A stretch of 64,000 bases of DNA. It comes from Lottia gigantea (lineage: Eukaryota > Mollusca > Gastropoda > Lottiidae). Shown piece after piece: positions 8,801 to 20,086 of the stretch. The translations under genes and the position numbers were made by a program. The stretch is taken from contig NW_008710049.1 in NCBI RefSeq assembly GCF_000327385.1, positions 1,416,525 through 1,480,524 on the forward strand, written 5' to 3'. The notes below the pieces were generated by a model that was given only the letters and a program-made list of their open reading frames with translations, did not search any database and was not told where the DNA came from. The first letter of the stretch is position 1. Every line of letters starts with the position of its first letter.

Positions 8801-10902
8801 TTGTATTAATAAATGCGCATATTATCATGTCCAGGTATACAAAATAAGGAATGATGGACGTATGTTTCTGGAAGTGAATCAATGTCTAGGTTATCAATTA
8901 CGTAGTAGGATATCTCTGACCAAAACCATGACATTGATTGAGCTTTCCATTTATGTTGTTATTTTTTTAGATTTGGTCATATTGATTTAGAAGATAGTGA
9001 TGATCTGGATAAAGCTATGCAGCTTCATGGATCTGAAATCGATGGCTGTGAAATCAGAATTGACAAAGCTGAGAAAAACAACTCTGGTAAGTTTTTGATT
9101 ACCAAGATTGCAACAATAACAATGGGGTGTGTCAGAAGAAATATTAGAAAAGTTAGCCCTTTATTCACAGATTTATAATTCTCTGTTGACATCTGAATTA
9201 GTTTCTACTTTAACTGCTTTGAAAGAGATTTCATTTTTCGGTATTTTTTCCATTTCACTCTACATTTACACAAGTTTAGAATATTTCAAGTCAGGCAGTG
9301 CACTCCCAGTATTACTCGCACTCTGTATTAATTGTCTTGGACTTGCATGAGTGACCTAATTACAGGATTCTTTGAGACGAAAATCATGTTTAGAACTGAA
9401 TGTAACGATAATATAAATGTGGAAGTGTTAATTTGTGACATGATTTATTTTCTTCATTAGGCGGTGGTGAGCGTAGAAGTTTTGGAGCACCAGCTAAGAA
9501 CAAGACATTAACAGCCAGAAATCTGTCCTATGATACCACTGAAGATAGTCTTAAAGATGCTTTTGAGGGTGCTATTAGTGCTAGAATTCCTACATTCCCT
9601 GACAGTGGAAAATCTAGAGGGTGAGTCACTAAATTATACCCTTTCCCTGTACAAAACTTGTGTTGGAGTGATTTATTTCCAGCAATTGTTGACTTTGTTA
9701 AATTATCTTGCCAGTCTGGTAGCTTTGATGGATTCATCTCATTCTGAGAGTTGGAATATTCGAAACCTACAAATAAACAGTCCAATTGGGTTGAATTATT
9801 GGCAATTGAAGCTAAACTAGCTTGATTTACTTAAAAAAGGGACATGTAAATAATTATTTTCAAAAGTTAAATACATTTTAAAATTCTATTATTAATTTCA
9901 GTCGAGGATTTATTGATTTTGACTCAGTGGAAGCAGCTGAAGAAGCCATGAAAAATATGAATGAACAACAATTAGATGGTCGAACAGTATATGTTGAATT
10001 TGCACATGAACGAGGTAAGTTGCTTCAATTACATCATTTCTCAAGAATTAAATGCTACAAGATTTCCATCGTGATGATTAATCCTCTACAATTATAAAAC
10101 TTCAACAATAGATCATTTGATGGTTACTAATATATTTACCAGCATAATAAACCACAGCTCCATCAAATACAGCAGCATATCTTTAAGCTTTATGTTGTAC
10201 ATTTCTTCCAACTTTGATACATTTTACCTGTTAAACACTTTAGTTTTCTTAATTACATGTATTACATTCTATATCTTTTCAATATCTGTACATCTTGTCT
10301 GCACTGTCTATGATTATGTTAAGATTAAATTGGTTTTGTCATATTAGGAAGTTCCGGTGGTGGAGGCGGTTTCCGAGGTGGAAGAGATGGATTTAGAGGT
10401 GGTCGAGGAGGAGGTGGATTCAGAGGTCGTGGTGGTGGAGGACGTGGCGGAGGATTCCGTGGTGGTAGAGGTGGACGAGGTGGAGGAGGATTTGGTGGCC
10501 GTGGAGGTGGATTCGGTAGTGGAGGTAAGTGGAGCAGTTATTGAAATTAATCTTCTAGATAAACTTTTCACAACTTTTAAAACTGCTGTAGGTTGTGTAA
10601 TCTTTGAGCAGGAAGTATTTTTTCAAGATATATTCAGATCCATATTGTACTTAACTATACAACAGCTGTAATGCTTAGTATTTGAGAATATCTATTGACT
10701 GATCTTAGTGAGGTTATTGAGTACTTTATCATGTCAAGTCATGTGAAATTAAAACTTGACGATTCTGATATGAATATAGAACACGTACACTATTGGTCTT
10801 CCATTTCTCAAGCAACTGAATAGTTAATATCAAATGTAAAATTTCATCTTTATTTATTCTACATTTTCAGGACAAAACAGAAGAAAGACTTTTGACGATT
10901 GA
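5856..10902 (+). CDS. NCL: Nucleolin-like protein, ten exons, 387 aa
   Basis: Coding exons: 5856-5888, 6944-7048, 7243-7354, 7646-7732, 8426-8654, 8971-9086, 9461-9620, 9902-10014, 10348-10524, 10871-10902. All have GT-AG sites and unbroken phase, giving 387 codons plus stop. The product is a nucleolar RNA-binding protein that in animals acts in rRNA transcription and pre-rRNA processing. The N-terminus starts MKAKVSKKNKK and has basic stretches alternating with Asp/Glu runs (residues ~30-140). RRM1 spans ~153-227 with RNP2 LFVGGL and RNP1 KRFGHIDL. RRM2 spans ~243-318 with RNP2 LTARNL and RNP1 RGRGFIDF. A Gly/Arg/Phe-rich RGG domain (~319-378) is followed by GQNRRKTFDD. It has two RRMs, whereas vertebrate nucleolin has four. 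The two-RRM layout also occurs in yeast Nsr1 and plant nucleolins. Confidence 0.9.
5930..6250 (+). repeat. Duplicated 194-bp unit with E-box in nucleolin intron 1
   Basis: Two diverged copies are offset by 194 bases. Each contains GGTGAAATCC(A/G)CCAT, then TAAACACGTGGTCTTG. CACGTG sits at 6001-6006 and 6195-6200. The GCCAT core preceded by CCG in the second copy also resembles a YY1 site. The duplication doubles potential regulatory sites in intron 1. Confidence 0.7.
6425..6680. repeat. Hairpin array with CTTGGTCG spacers in nucleolin intron 1
   Basis: CTTGGTCG occurs at 6433, 6448, 6569 and 6611. Between and after these are four short perfect inverted repeats: ATCCC/GGGAT at 6494-6509, ATCCCTT/AAGGGAT at 6532-6552, CCCTTCT/AGAAGGG at 6584-6604, and the 14-base palindrome CCCTGGGCCCAGGG at 6632-6645. 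The segment is more GC-rich than the rest of the intron. Its nature is unknown. Confidence 0.6.
7890..8372. repeat. TACGCCCAC-ended repeat in nucleolin intron 4, with internal 170-bp tandem duplication
   Basis: It starts with TACGCCCACACGTAAGATGG (itself a small hairpin) and ends near GTGGGTGTATGTTACCTTG followed by CTGGCAAGCTATCTT. The middle holds two copies, beginning at 7951 and 8121, of a unit starting with TGTGCTCACTCTACAGGCTA-like sequence. The ends match another copy at 11.83-12.33 kb, so this is an interspersed non-autonomous family. The class is not determined. A 72-codon open frame inside it is incidental. Confidence 0.7.
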
Positions 10903-11530
10903 AGAATATGGAATTGAATCTTGAAATATACCACATGACATTCGCATGTAAATTTATTATGAAATCATGTAAAGGCTAGTCTAGATCAACTTTTGATGGA
11001 TTTGTTAAGATTTTCATCAAAAGTTAGTTTAATGTTATATTCCTTTTATTTGTGACAGCCATAATTCAGTGTAAGTTTCTGGGTGTAAAAATAGGATTAA
11101 AAAGGGGTGGGGGGGTACCTGTGGTATTCAAACTTAAGGGTTTCTATGTGTTCAGAGCTGTTTCTTCACTGGGCATTTCAGTTTCAGCCCAAAACCAACT
11201 AAGAAGTAAATTTTAATGTTTTATGTAATTTGTTATTGTTGATTTCTTCTTTTTTTAAAACATTTTATTGCAATATGTTGGTTTTGCATATATGTAAGGA
11301 GGAAACTTAAATCAATAATTTGATATTGTGAGTAATGTTTTGCCTCTTATTTAAATCCCCGGTAAATGTGAAATGTCATCTTTGTTGGCACCAAAATGTC
11401 TATTCCATATTCAGAATAGTGCTCCTTAATTGTCATCTTGTAAATAAAATCATGGCTACCACTTCATAATACAAACTGCTTAAATTGATGAAAAAAATTA
11501 TAAAATGAAATAAATTTTAATTCAAGATGT
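10903..11530 (+). other. Nucleolin 3' UTR
   Basis: The untranslated sequence after the TGA carries an AATAAA at 11443-11448 and a second near 11508. mRNA ends are expected within 10-30 bases of one of these. No other gene is seen here. Confidence 0.6.
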
Positions 11531-11589
11531 TGTCAATTTTATGAATTTCCAATTGTTTCTACACCTGCACTGGTAGCAATCTTGCCTTC

Positions 11590-11750
11590 TTCATTAAACA
11601 ACTAGGTTGTTCAAAAGTTTTGAATGGGGTCAGGTTTTGGAGTGAATCTCCATTTCTTGTCTTGAGGACTTCAACAGATTGCCTTGCAGTTGTGGATCAA
11701 ACTCCTACCGACTGAGCTATTTCATTGTTGGGCTGGGTTAGAGTGATGCT
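11590..11750 (-). repeat. tRNA-derived SINE-like unit
   Basis: The minus strand has a Pol III A-box-like TAGCTCAGTCGGTAG (revcomp of 11704-11719) and about 35 bases later a B-box-like GTTGAAGTCCTC (11661-11673). This order and spacing suit a tRNA-derived promoter. There is no full tRNA fold. Confidence 0.45.
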
Positions 11751-11828
11751 TTTTTATTTAGATTATTTGATAAATTGGTGTTTCTAATGAATTATCGTGT
11801 ATTCTTAATCCTATCATTGTGTTCTTTT

Positions 11829-12330
11829 TATACGCCCACATGAAATGGGATGAACCCTATTGAAAATCAGAAGAATTGAAAAATATTTAGTATAAGTTAT
11901 TGCCGTTGTTCTTGAAAACGCCAAGGGCAATAACTTATACTAAATATTTTTCGATTCTTCTGATTTTCAATAATTGAAAATCAGAAGAACTGAAAAATAT
12001 TTAGTATGAGTTATTGCCCTTGTTCTTGTTCAATTTTAGCACTTAAACAGTAAAAGGCATGATTCTTGCTGGATTTTGACAAAACTTGGTTTTATTATTC
12101 ACTGAAGATTGAATATTTGCCTTCTAGAGTTTTCACGAGCTAAAAATTGAACATGGGAAATAACTCGTACTCAGTATTATTCAGTGTCGCTCTAAAGAGT
12201 TCGGAAGAAGCGTATGACTGAAGGTTGAATATTTCATACTGGTGATTGTTACTGTACTGCTAAATATTTTTATTCAAAATCAAAGCTGCTAGTGGGCGTA
12301 TATTACCTTGGCTGGCAAGCTATCTTCTTG
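11829..12330. repeat. Second TACGCCCAC-ended repeat copy with large internal palindrome
   Basis: It begins TATACGCCCACATG and ends AGTGGGCGTATATTACCTTG followed by CTGGCAAGCTATCTT, as in the intron 4 copy. Inside, 11860-11907 and 11925-11970 are inverted copies of a ~47-base sequence around AAATATTTAGTATAAGTTAT. A third, direct copy follows at about 11973-12020. Confidence 0.7.
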
Positions 12331-12469
12331 GAGAGCGAATGCCTCCCCCTATACCTCCACAGCACTGATAGGGATCAACTTACTTGATAATGCTTCCTTA
12401 AGTGGCATTTAGTAACTGGGGTATGAATAACTGGACACTATTATGTGGATAACAATTACTTTAATAATA

Positions 12470-12545
12470 AACTTGCGAGGTTTCGACGATGATTGCTTGA
12501 TAAAGATGAAAGCATCATCGTCGAAAGGTTGTAAGTTATTTATTT
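12470..12545. repeat. Fold-back hairpin with TTTCGACGATGAT arms
   Basis: The arms TTTCGACGATGAT and ATCATCGTCGAAA are separated by about 20 bases. The flanks AAACTTGCGAGG and GGTTGTAAGTTATT are also weakly inverted. Possibly a transposon end remnant. Confidence 0.55.
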
Positions 12546-15426
12546 AACTAATTGTCATCCATATAATTGTGTCCAGTATACCGTCTATCGCAATGGGGAA
12601 ATGGAGAATATGGACATTGCACAGGGGTAGCATTGCAGCTACAGACTTGTCAATTTTAAATCCTTCCAACAGCTTGCCCGGGAAATCAGGGATTATCTTT
12701 TTTAAGATCATGACACACAAGCATCTGAAAGGGAGCAAGAAATCATAATAGAACTATAAAAATATTTTAACGAGTAAAATAGCAAGGTTAAGGATGTTTA
12801 TTGAGGTTTTGGGATTGGGTGTTTAAATTTCAACCAATGACATGCAACAGTTTTCATTCAACATTTGATTCAGACCTTGGGTTCTTCAATAAATAAAATC
12901 AAATAATCATTTTCTAAATAAAACAAATGGAAAGGTTCTTCCCCAAGCATATGACACAACCTTCCTGGCATAGATTTCTGACATGTTTAGAAAGGTTCAT
13001 TAATGAAAACCCAGGTAAGGTTTGGTTAACAAAACTGAAATGCCTCTAAAGTTCAATGGGTTTTTATGTAAATTTTCTTAAATTATGAAATTCTGGTTCA
13101 ACCATGGTTTTCATTCTTAATTTAAAAACATTCTTTATAATTTTCTTTTAACCGCCTAAAAAATGTGCTGTTGACCCCTTTCATTCCACTTTCTAAAAAA
13201 TCTTGTTCTCTCTAACCTGCAGAGTTCAGACTAAGGTGGGATTTACATTAGACTAGAAAAAGGTATGGTAAACTTTGCTGTATGTGATCTAATTCTTCAT
13301 TCGAAGTGGAATAAACTGAATGATTTAAGCTTTGAAGATAATGCTCAGTCTTCATATATGTTTCTATTTGGAAGGAGGCTCCATCATTTCATCTTTATTT
13401 TCTTATTTTCCAGATTAAAGTAATCTCAGCCTTAGATGAGAATTAAAACACACACGTTTAATCAAACCTGCAAAAAACATGGATATTACTAGTAGGTCAA
13501 GCAATATTTGATAAAATACAGCAAATAAAAAACAGCTTCATTATTATTTATTTACAAGTATGTACAAATTCAATGTAAATGCAACCAGTGCATTATAAAT
13601 AAACATAATATAAGCTAAAAAATGAGGAATTCAACATTATTTCAACGTCCTACATAACATGATTCTGGGCAATTCAGAGCTACATTCCATTAATCTTTAC
13701 TTAGTTAGCTGTAAAGATTCTAAATATAAAATAAAGTTGACATATTGAACAATTTCTAAAATTCTATTAACAGATGTACTGCCATACAACACTACGAAAA
13801 TGTTCCCTTAAAGTGAAGAGTAAAACTATAAGAATTGAACAAAGTACAGATATTCCAAAAACTGAGGTATCAACAAAACTTTAAGTGCTGTCAAAATAAA
13901 CCAGATAATTAGACGTGTCTGTATTTGATGCCAATTTAAACAATAACTAACAAATAATTTTTAAAGTTTTTTAATAATCTGTTTACATCATAATCTTTAC
14001 AAGATTGGAAACATATTTTTGAATAGATTTCAGGAAAGCCCAAAAACCATGTTATGTAAGTTTCTATTCAGGGCATTATTCTTAATATCAATAAAACAAA
14101 ATAATTATCTTGGTTTCGAGTAGCACCATATTCACAGTTTGTTTTTAAAAGATCATGTTAAAAAGCTTTAAAACTTTCATGTGACCTTATTATAGTTGTC
14201 TGGTTTTAACATCATTACAATGATCAGAATGGTTTTTGAAATGGTGTTTTATATTCAAGCTAAACATTCCCTTAAATCAACAAACGATAACCGCAATCAT
14301 GGTTTACACTAACGATTTCAAATTCTGGTTAATTATAAATGTTGATTTTCACTATAGGTATTATCATTTATCAAAGTCACATTTTCCCAGTGTTTGTCAA
14401 TATTCATACTGTTGTTGTTTGACACCTTATAGTCATGTCATTGAGTTCAGTATAAAATATATTCCAGAAGGTTGAAAGGCTGACAACTTGCTTTTACTCT
14501 GTAGTAAGAAAATCACTTGGAATTCTTTATTTTCACCAGGTTTTATCTACTAGGATTTTATAACTCCATTTATGTTTGTAGCAGAATCAAGACACTTTTA
14601 TGAAGCACATTAAAACTTGGCAAGATCTGTTTAAAATACCGGTTTAAAAACTAAATCCATAAAATGCCGACAGACTTGGCAAAAAAAATTGTCCATTTTA
14701 AAATAAAAATATGCTGCGGCATCTCATAAAAGCACTCTAAAATAATGTGTTACTAACGTTACTGAGTTTTTGAGTATTCAAATCTTAGCACAGAAGGCGA
14801 TTAACCTTATATTGTCATGTGACTGGTCTGAGCCAATCAAAAGTCTGTATCTTGTAAGATTATTCAAATAGATCTTCTCCAATCAAATGTTAGAATGATT
14901 ATCATGTGATCCTTGTAATCTCACAAGATTCTATAGAGTCTTCAACTAATTCACCAATAAGATCACTGGAATCATGTAAGTCAAGATGGTTGCCATAGTA
15001 ATGTGAATATTTCTATATCACAGTCTGAGACAGATATACATTGCACCAGAAATAGCTGTATTGAGTGTTTAGTTGTCTCCTTAAGAGGAGTTATCCCCCT
15101 TATGTCAAACAGCAGACACTTGTTCTTCATCAGCACATTCTGAAATATATAGGGAATACATTTTGAAAACTATGATTTTCTCTTAGTTCAAAAATTTAAA
15201 TGTTCTCTTCCAAGACTTTTTTCAAATGAAAGATTATCCCACTGAAATATCATAATAAGTTGTAAAGGGTTGCTTTAGCAAGAGTAGATTCCAAAATGCT
15301 CAGCACGTGAGAGCAAGATAGAATATCGTTGTTAAATAACCCTCAGTAGAGAAACTCATATCTTCATCAGGGTTGCACATAATTTATGGGTGACAATGCA
15401 GAGCAATGAAATATCATGCATCCCAT
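12546..15426. other. Intergenic DNA and RAPGEF 3' UTR
   Basis: No coding exon is seen on either strand. The 3' UTR of the minus-strand RAPGEF gene must occupy the right part. Candidate polyadenylation signals (TTTATT on the plus strand) lie near 14525 and 13548, so the UTR could be 0.9-1.9 kb long. The remainder is unremarkable AT-rich DNA. Confidence 0.4.
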
Positions 15427-18400
15427 TCATTTAATGATGTTACCATGGCGATAATACATACCGCTATTTGGAATATCATAATCACTATCCTGATAATACC
15501 CTGCAGCATTCGCTCGTTCCATGTGATACAACTGTTTCTGCCGTGCCAAGTTGGCCATGTGTGCAGCTGCCTGGTAATCAGGTAATGGCGGCCGTCGCCC
15601 ATAGTGTGAGTGAGGTATGTAACTACCAGAAACTAGAGAAGAAAAATAGAAGAAAAGGGGAGATAAGCAACATGCTATTATTGCAGACAACATTTGGTTC
15701 ATGGGCAAAAGACATTATTAGTTAATTTGTTTCTTTTACTTTCACAATAGTTATTATCTTGTAGATATAGACAAATTACTAGTCAGATTTTGGTGATCTG
15801 GTTGTAAGAAAGGAAAAAATATCATTATTGGTGTCAACCCTTAATTGGTTCAGGTGCAGTTCATTTAATGTGCAAGCTGGATAGATCACAGCTTAAGAGA
15901 CAAACTTGATATCAATATTAAATGTTAAAGAATGGAATGAAGACTACAACACTGAAGTTATCTAGTTATTTTCATGCTCTTTCCAGTATTTACTCTTTTT
16001 TTGAAAATATGTTCTCTATGTCTGACTTTAATATTCGATCAGTATTTGGGTTAACATTTTATCAAAAAAATACACTCTAATGTAGGTACTTCAATACAAA
16101 TTCCAGTCCTTTTATTTGTGAACATGCTCTGATAACCATTCAGATTTCTGTGTTTGTGGTTAATTTTTCATGAAAAAGGTTCAAAACAGTAATGTGCTGT
16201 GTCAGAACTGAAGATTTTAAGTGTTAAATTCTGATCATGATGCTTTAGTATGATCATGCATGATTAAAAGTGGAGAATGATTAATGTTGACCTACCATGT
16301 GGTATTGAATGAGAAGCTGCGTTCTGCATCACTGTTTGATATGAGGGGAGAGGTGGGCGGGGCCCTGCTGGTAGATGAAGAGATTGAGTACCTGAAATAT
16401 TGAAATCATTCTATTGGTTTGGATTTTAATAAGATGACCATGAATAAATCAACTTTCCTTATTTTCCCAAGGAAACATAAAGCCAAAATAAGTAATGAAC
16501 AGCTGTTTAAGACATGGATGCTTCTATCGTTTTTCCTTTAACTTGTGAAGATGAAATCTCACCTGAATGTATGTGTGAATGATGAGGATGAAGATGAGGG
16601 TTGGAAGATTTTCTTTGAAATGGTGGAGAATTACACGAGCCAACAGAACTCGTACTATGACTATCAAAATTGGATGACATAATGCTGTTATGTCCAGAAT
16701 CTGTTTCTGATCCATACTGATGTTGATAACTGTTGATACTGCTGGTTGGAGAGGCAGAGTCTGTGGAATTTATAGAACCTGAAATCACAAACCATTATCA
16801 ATATACATGTGTAATCTTCTTTATTTCCCAGTGCTATCTACTGTTTGGATGTCATTGATATGTTTATCCCTGTGTGATTTTGTTGTTAAAACAACATTAT
16901 GTAAAAATTTAGGATGAAACAAAGTAACACAACACACAGCAATTAAAGGCCTATCTAACAACAATTAAATTGATTATGATTTATAAATTGATTTCTGTGA
17001 CATCTTAATTCATTTGTTTCAAATTCTTCATGCTTTCATTTATCCATTCATATTTTGATCAATTTGTTTTATTTGATTATTATTATATTTGATGATGTTG
17101 ATTGTGATTATTGATACAGACAGAAAGTAAATATTAATGTCTTGTATTATATCTCTTTAAGAAATTAACTTATCAAGTTTCCATACAATCAAGTTTTGCC
17201 TGGTGTGTTCACAATACCATTTGCTAGTTGCGAGATTCATTGATAAAACCATACAACAAAAACTGTAAAACTTGCATACAACTCATGCAAAGAAAGACAT
17301 CATAAACAATCTATTCAATTCAACATGCTCTTTGCAAAGAAAAGAGAGAAAAGGTTGAAAAGTTGCAAGATCAATCCTTCCATAAAGGCTAATCCTCCTT
17401 TTTAAACGTACATTTCAATAAAAAGTACGAAATTTCAATAAAAAAAAATCAAGACCACAGCTAATATCGACATTTGACAAAAAGCAAAACAAATAAAGGA
17501 TTTGCATATGAGTTGCGGTTCACAGCACGTAGATGGGCAAAGTGAAACAAAAAACATTTTTTTTCTAATATGGCCAGAGAGCAAAAACTAAACTACAAAA
17601 AGCTGAAATTCTAAAGATTACATCAGTCTTCAATTATTGAGCACTTTCTCACAACAAAAAGCTGTATTTCCAAATCTCGAGTCCTAAAGGTATATGTAAA
17701 GATATTGACTGGCATAACAGGGTATCCATCCACCTTCATATTACACCAATAGTATTTGACATGGAACAAATTATTTGTCTGGGTTAGAACAACTTATGTG
17801 GCTGTCCTTACTCAGTAAAAGGAAGGTAACCTTCATCATTTCTACTCATGTTTGATCAGGATTGGTGTATATTCACAAAATAGATACCCACAGACAGAAA
17901 CCTCCTTACATTTCCTTTAGTACTAAATATATCTGAAAATACTGAATATTGTCAAAATATGATCTTTAAAATATAATGGTGAGAAGTGCCAGTGTAATCA
18001 AGACTATTATCTACTGAAAATAGAAACCACAACCATCATGCAGCGAACCGCAACCCAAGCTTAGGGGGGACAACTCTATCTTACCAGTACGACTAGGTTT
18101 ACGACTAATACCGCTAACAGATGAACTTTCTACAGATAAATTAACTGGTAAAGCTCTGGCATGTCGCGGACTACCATGACGACGTCCATTAATCGGACTC
18201 GTAACTGTGGGGACGGGAATTTTTGGATTATGTGGACGAACTTTATCCGATAAGGCCATCAGTTTCCGAACTCGTTCTGGAGAGGCGGTACCTATCAAAC
18301 AAAAGAGGGAGAGGTCATGTGACCTATAGTCATGCAAACAGAAAAGGATGAAATGCAAAGCATAATGATAATATAGGTTTTCAACATTCATTTCGATAAC

Positions 18401-20086
18401 CCAGTTTGGTCATTACCAGACAGTTCATTTTTCAAATTATACACATAAAATTTTTTTTGCAACAAGGGGGATAAAAATAAAGTCTACACAAACTGTTTTA
18501 AAATTCTAGATCTTAATATCAAATTAGCTGCAGTCATTTCTAAAATGAAGGTCAAAAATAATTTAGTCCTGAGAAAAGAATTACTGAAAACTATAGATTA
18601 TGATTTGTATGAAATAAAGAGGGTTCTATTTTCTTGGTAAAATGACCAAACTAAGGGATTAAGAAAATATTTCAATTTTATGTTTTAAAATCAATTTCTT
18701 CTATTTACAACAGATTTTCAATCATTCTCTAAAAATTTGACAAAAAGAAACTTTGACAGAGATGGATTTCACTAATGCAAACAAAATGACAATTTGAAAA
18801 TTTATCATGCAATCGGTTAATATTGAAAATGAATATTCATGAGAATATTACCAACAACATGAATGTAGCAAGACAAGCAATGCATGCTATGAAACTTACC
18901 AAACTTTGGTCCGAGATTGACATGGCGTTTTTCTTCTGGAGTCATACTAGGTGAACCTGTGTTCACACTTGGAGATGGATCTCTCCGGCGAGCTGAAACA
19001 AAATTTACGAACCATTGTGAAGATTTCTGACTTTTGATGTTGATAATAGATATTTGTACAAAAATCAACAATAAACAGAATCTTACATTTGAAAGAAAAG
19101 CATCCAGAAAACATTGTAAACCTATAACAGATATACTCCAAAGATATCTAGACACTTCCAGAGATATAAGCCAGAATAGCTCACTATGTTCAGTGGCAAT
19201 ATGTCATAGCACCTATATTACCATAAAATATAGTAGAAATATGTTTTTAAATGATGACCATATCATTTTGTACTTAACATCTAAACAACCTTATCATTAA
19301 ACAAACAGGAAACAAATTTTACCCTCATAATTAATTCAAGACATTTCCTTGTTTTCTTTTCCTTATTGTTAATGTGTAACTTTATTAATGTTCAGACTGA
19401 GCAAGACAACATATTTTAGTTTGGCATTGCCATGGTTTAGTGATAATTCAACATAATCTCAACATTTCACAAATCAGCCAAATAATCTGATCTTGTAATA
19501 CATACCTGGAACTTCACAAGTATTAGATAATACCTTCAATTCATCTTCATCAATTATAACATTAATATTAGATAGGTAAGACTTGACACGCCGTACCATC
19601 TGAGCCTACAAATAAATATATTGATTTTTACAAGGCTGTTGGAATTTGGAATAAGCCATTGACTGGATCAGTTAATTACTATGTTTAACATAGAATTATT
19701 CAGATGACATTGGTGCTACAGCCATGTTGGAATACTAACATTAAACTTATTCATTCTGTGTTTCAGACACAGAAAACAGGCAGACCCTTTCAGTGTATAG
19801 AGAGGGTCATTTTGCCAGGACTGCAAATCCTTTTTGATTTTCAACTTTCTAGGGATCTTTAACATGCAGTCTGTAGCACAGGGTTTTATGTCTATCTCTA
19901 ACAGGGAGAAACTGAATTGCGATTCTAAAAAATATATTTATATTTTATTACCTCTTCATACATTTTTTTAGGGTTTGGAACAGTGGACCCTCGTCGTATT
20001 TTGGTACGTTTTAAAGTAGCTACACCGGAGACTAGAGAAGAACTCGAATACATTGTTGATGTTCCTAGAAACATCGTACTCACGTC
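15427..20086 (-). CDS. RAPGEF2: RAPGEF exons 22-28: Ser/Pro-rich C-terminal tail
   Basis: Exons 20086-19952, 19605-19506, 18992-18900, 18291-18085, 16778-16563, 16391-16296 and 15632-15427. [14 protein letters not shown] matches the conserved segment after the GEF domain. Later exons are Ser/Pro-rich ([26 protein letters not shown]). The last two carry PPLPSY and PPLPDY, matching in position the PPxY region of vertebrate RAPGEF2. The protein ends HGNIIK, without the vertebrate C-terminal EQVSAV PDZ ligand. Confidence 0.82.

Noticed and set aside
8851-8919. Possible box C/D snoRNA in nucleolin intron 5 (ATGATGG to CTGA, 69 nt)
   Set aside because: Vertebrate nucleolin introns host snoRNAs, so introns were scanned. 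The terminal stem is only two base pairs, box C is imperfect and the guide region matched no rRNA segment I know.
10070-10160. GTGATGATT box C-like motif in nucleolin intron 8
   Set aside because: No CTGA box D lies within a suitable distance.
10344-10571. Minus-strand Ser/Thr-rich open frame
   Set aside because: It is the antisense shadow of the Gly/Arg-rich nucleolin exon 9; GGT/GGA repeats read backwards as Thr and Ser.
12470-12545. Hammerhead ribozyme in the CGAAA-containing hairpin
   Set aside because: CGAAA is present but the CTGATGA core is not, and the stems do not match the hammerhead layout.
15414-15602. 62-codon minus-strand frame overlapping the last RAPGEF exon
   Set aside because: It is out of frame with the conserved PPLPDY segment and does not fit the exon phase.
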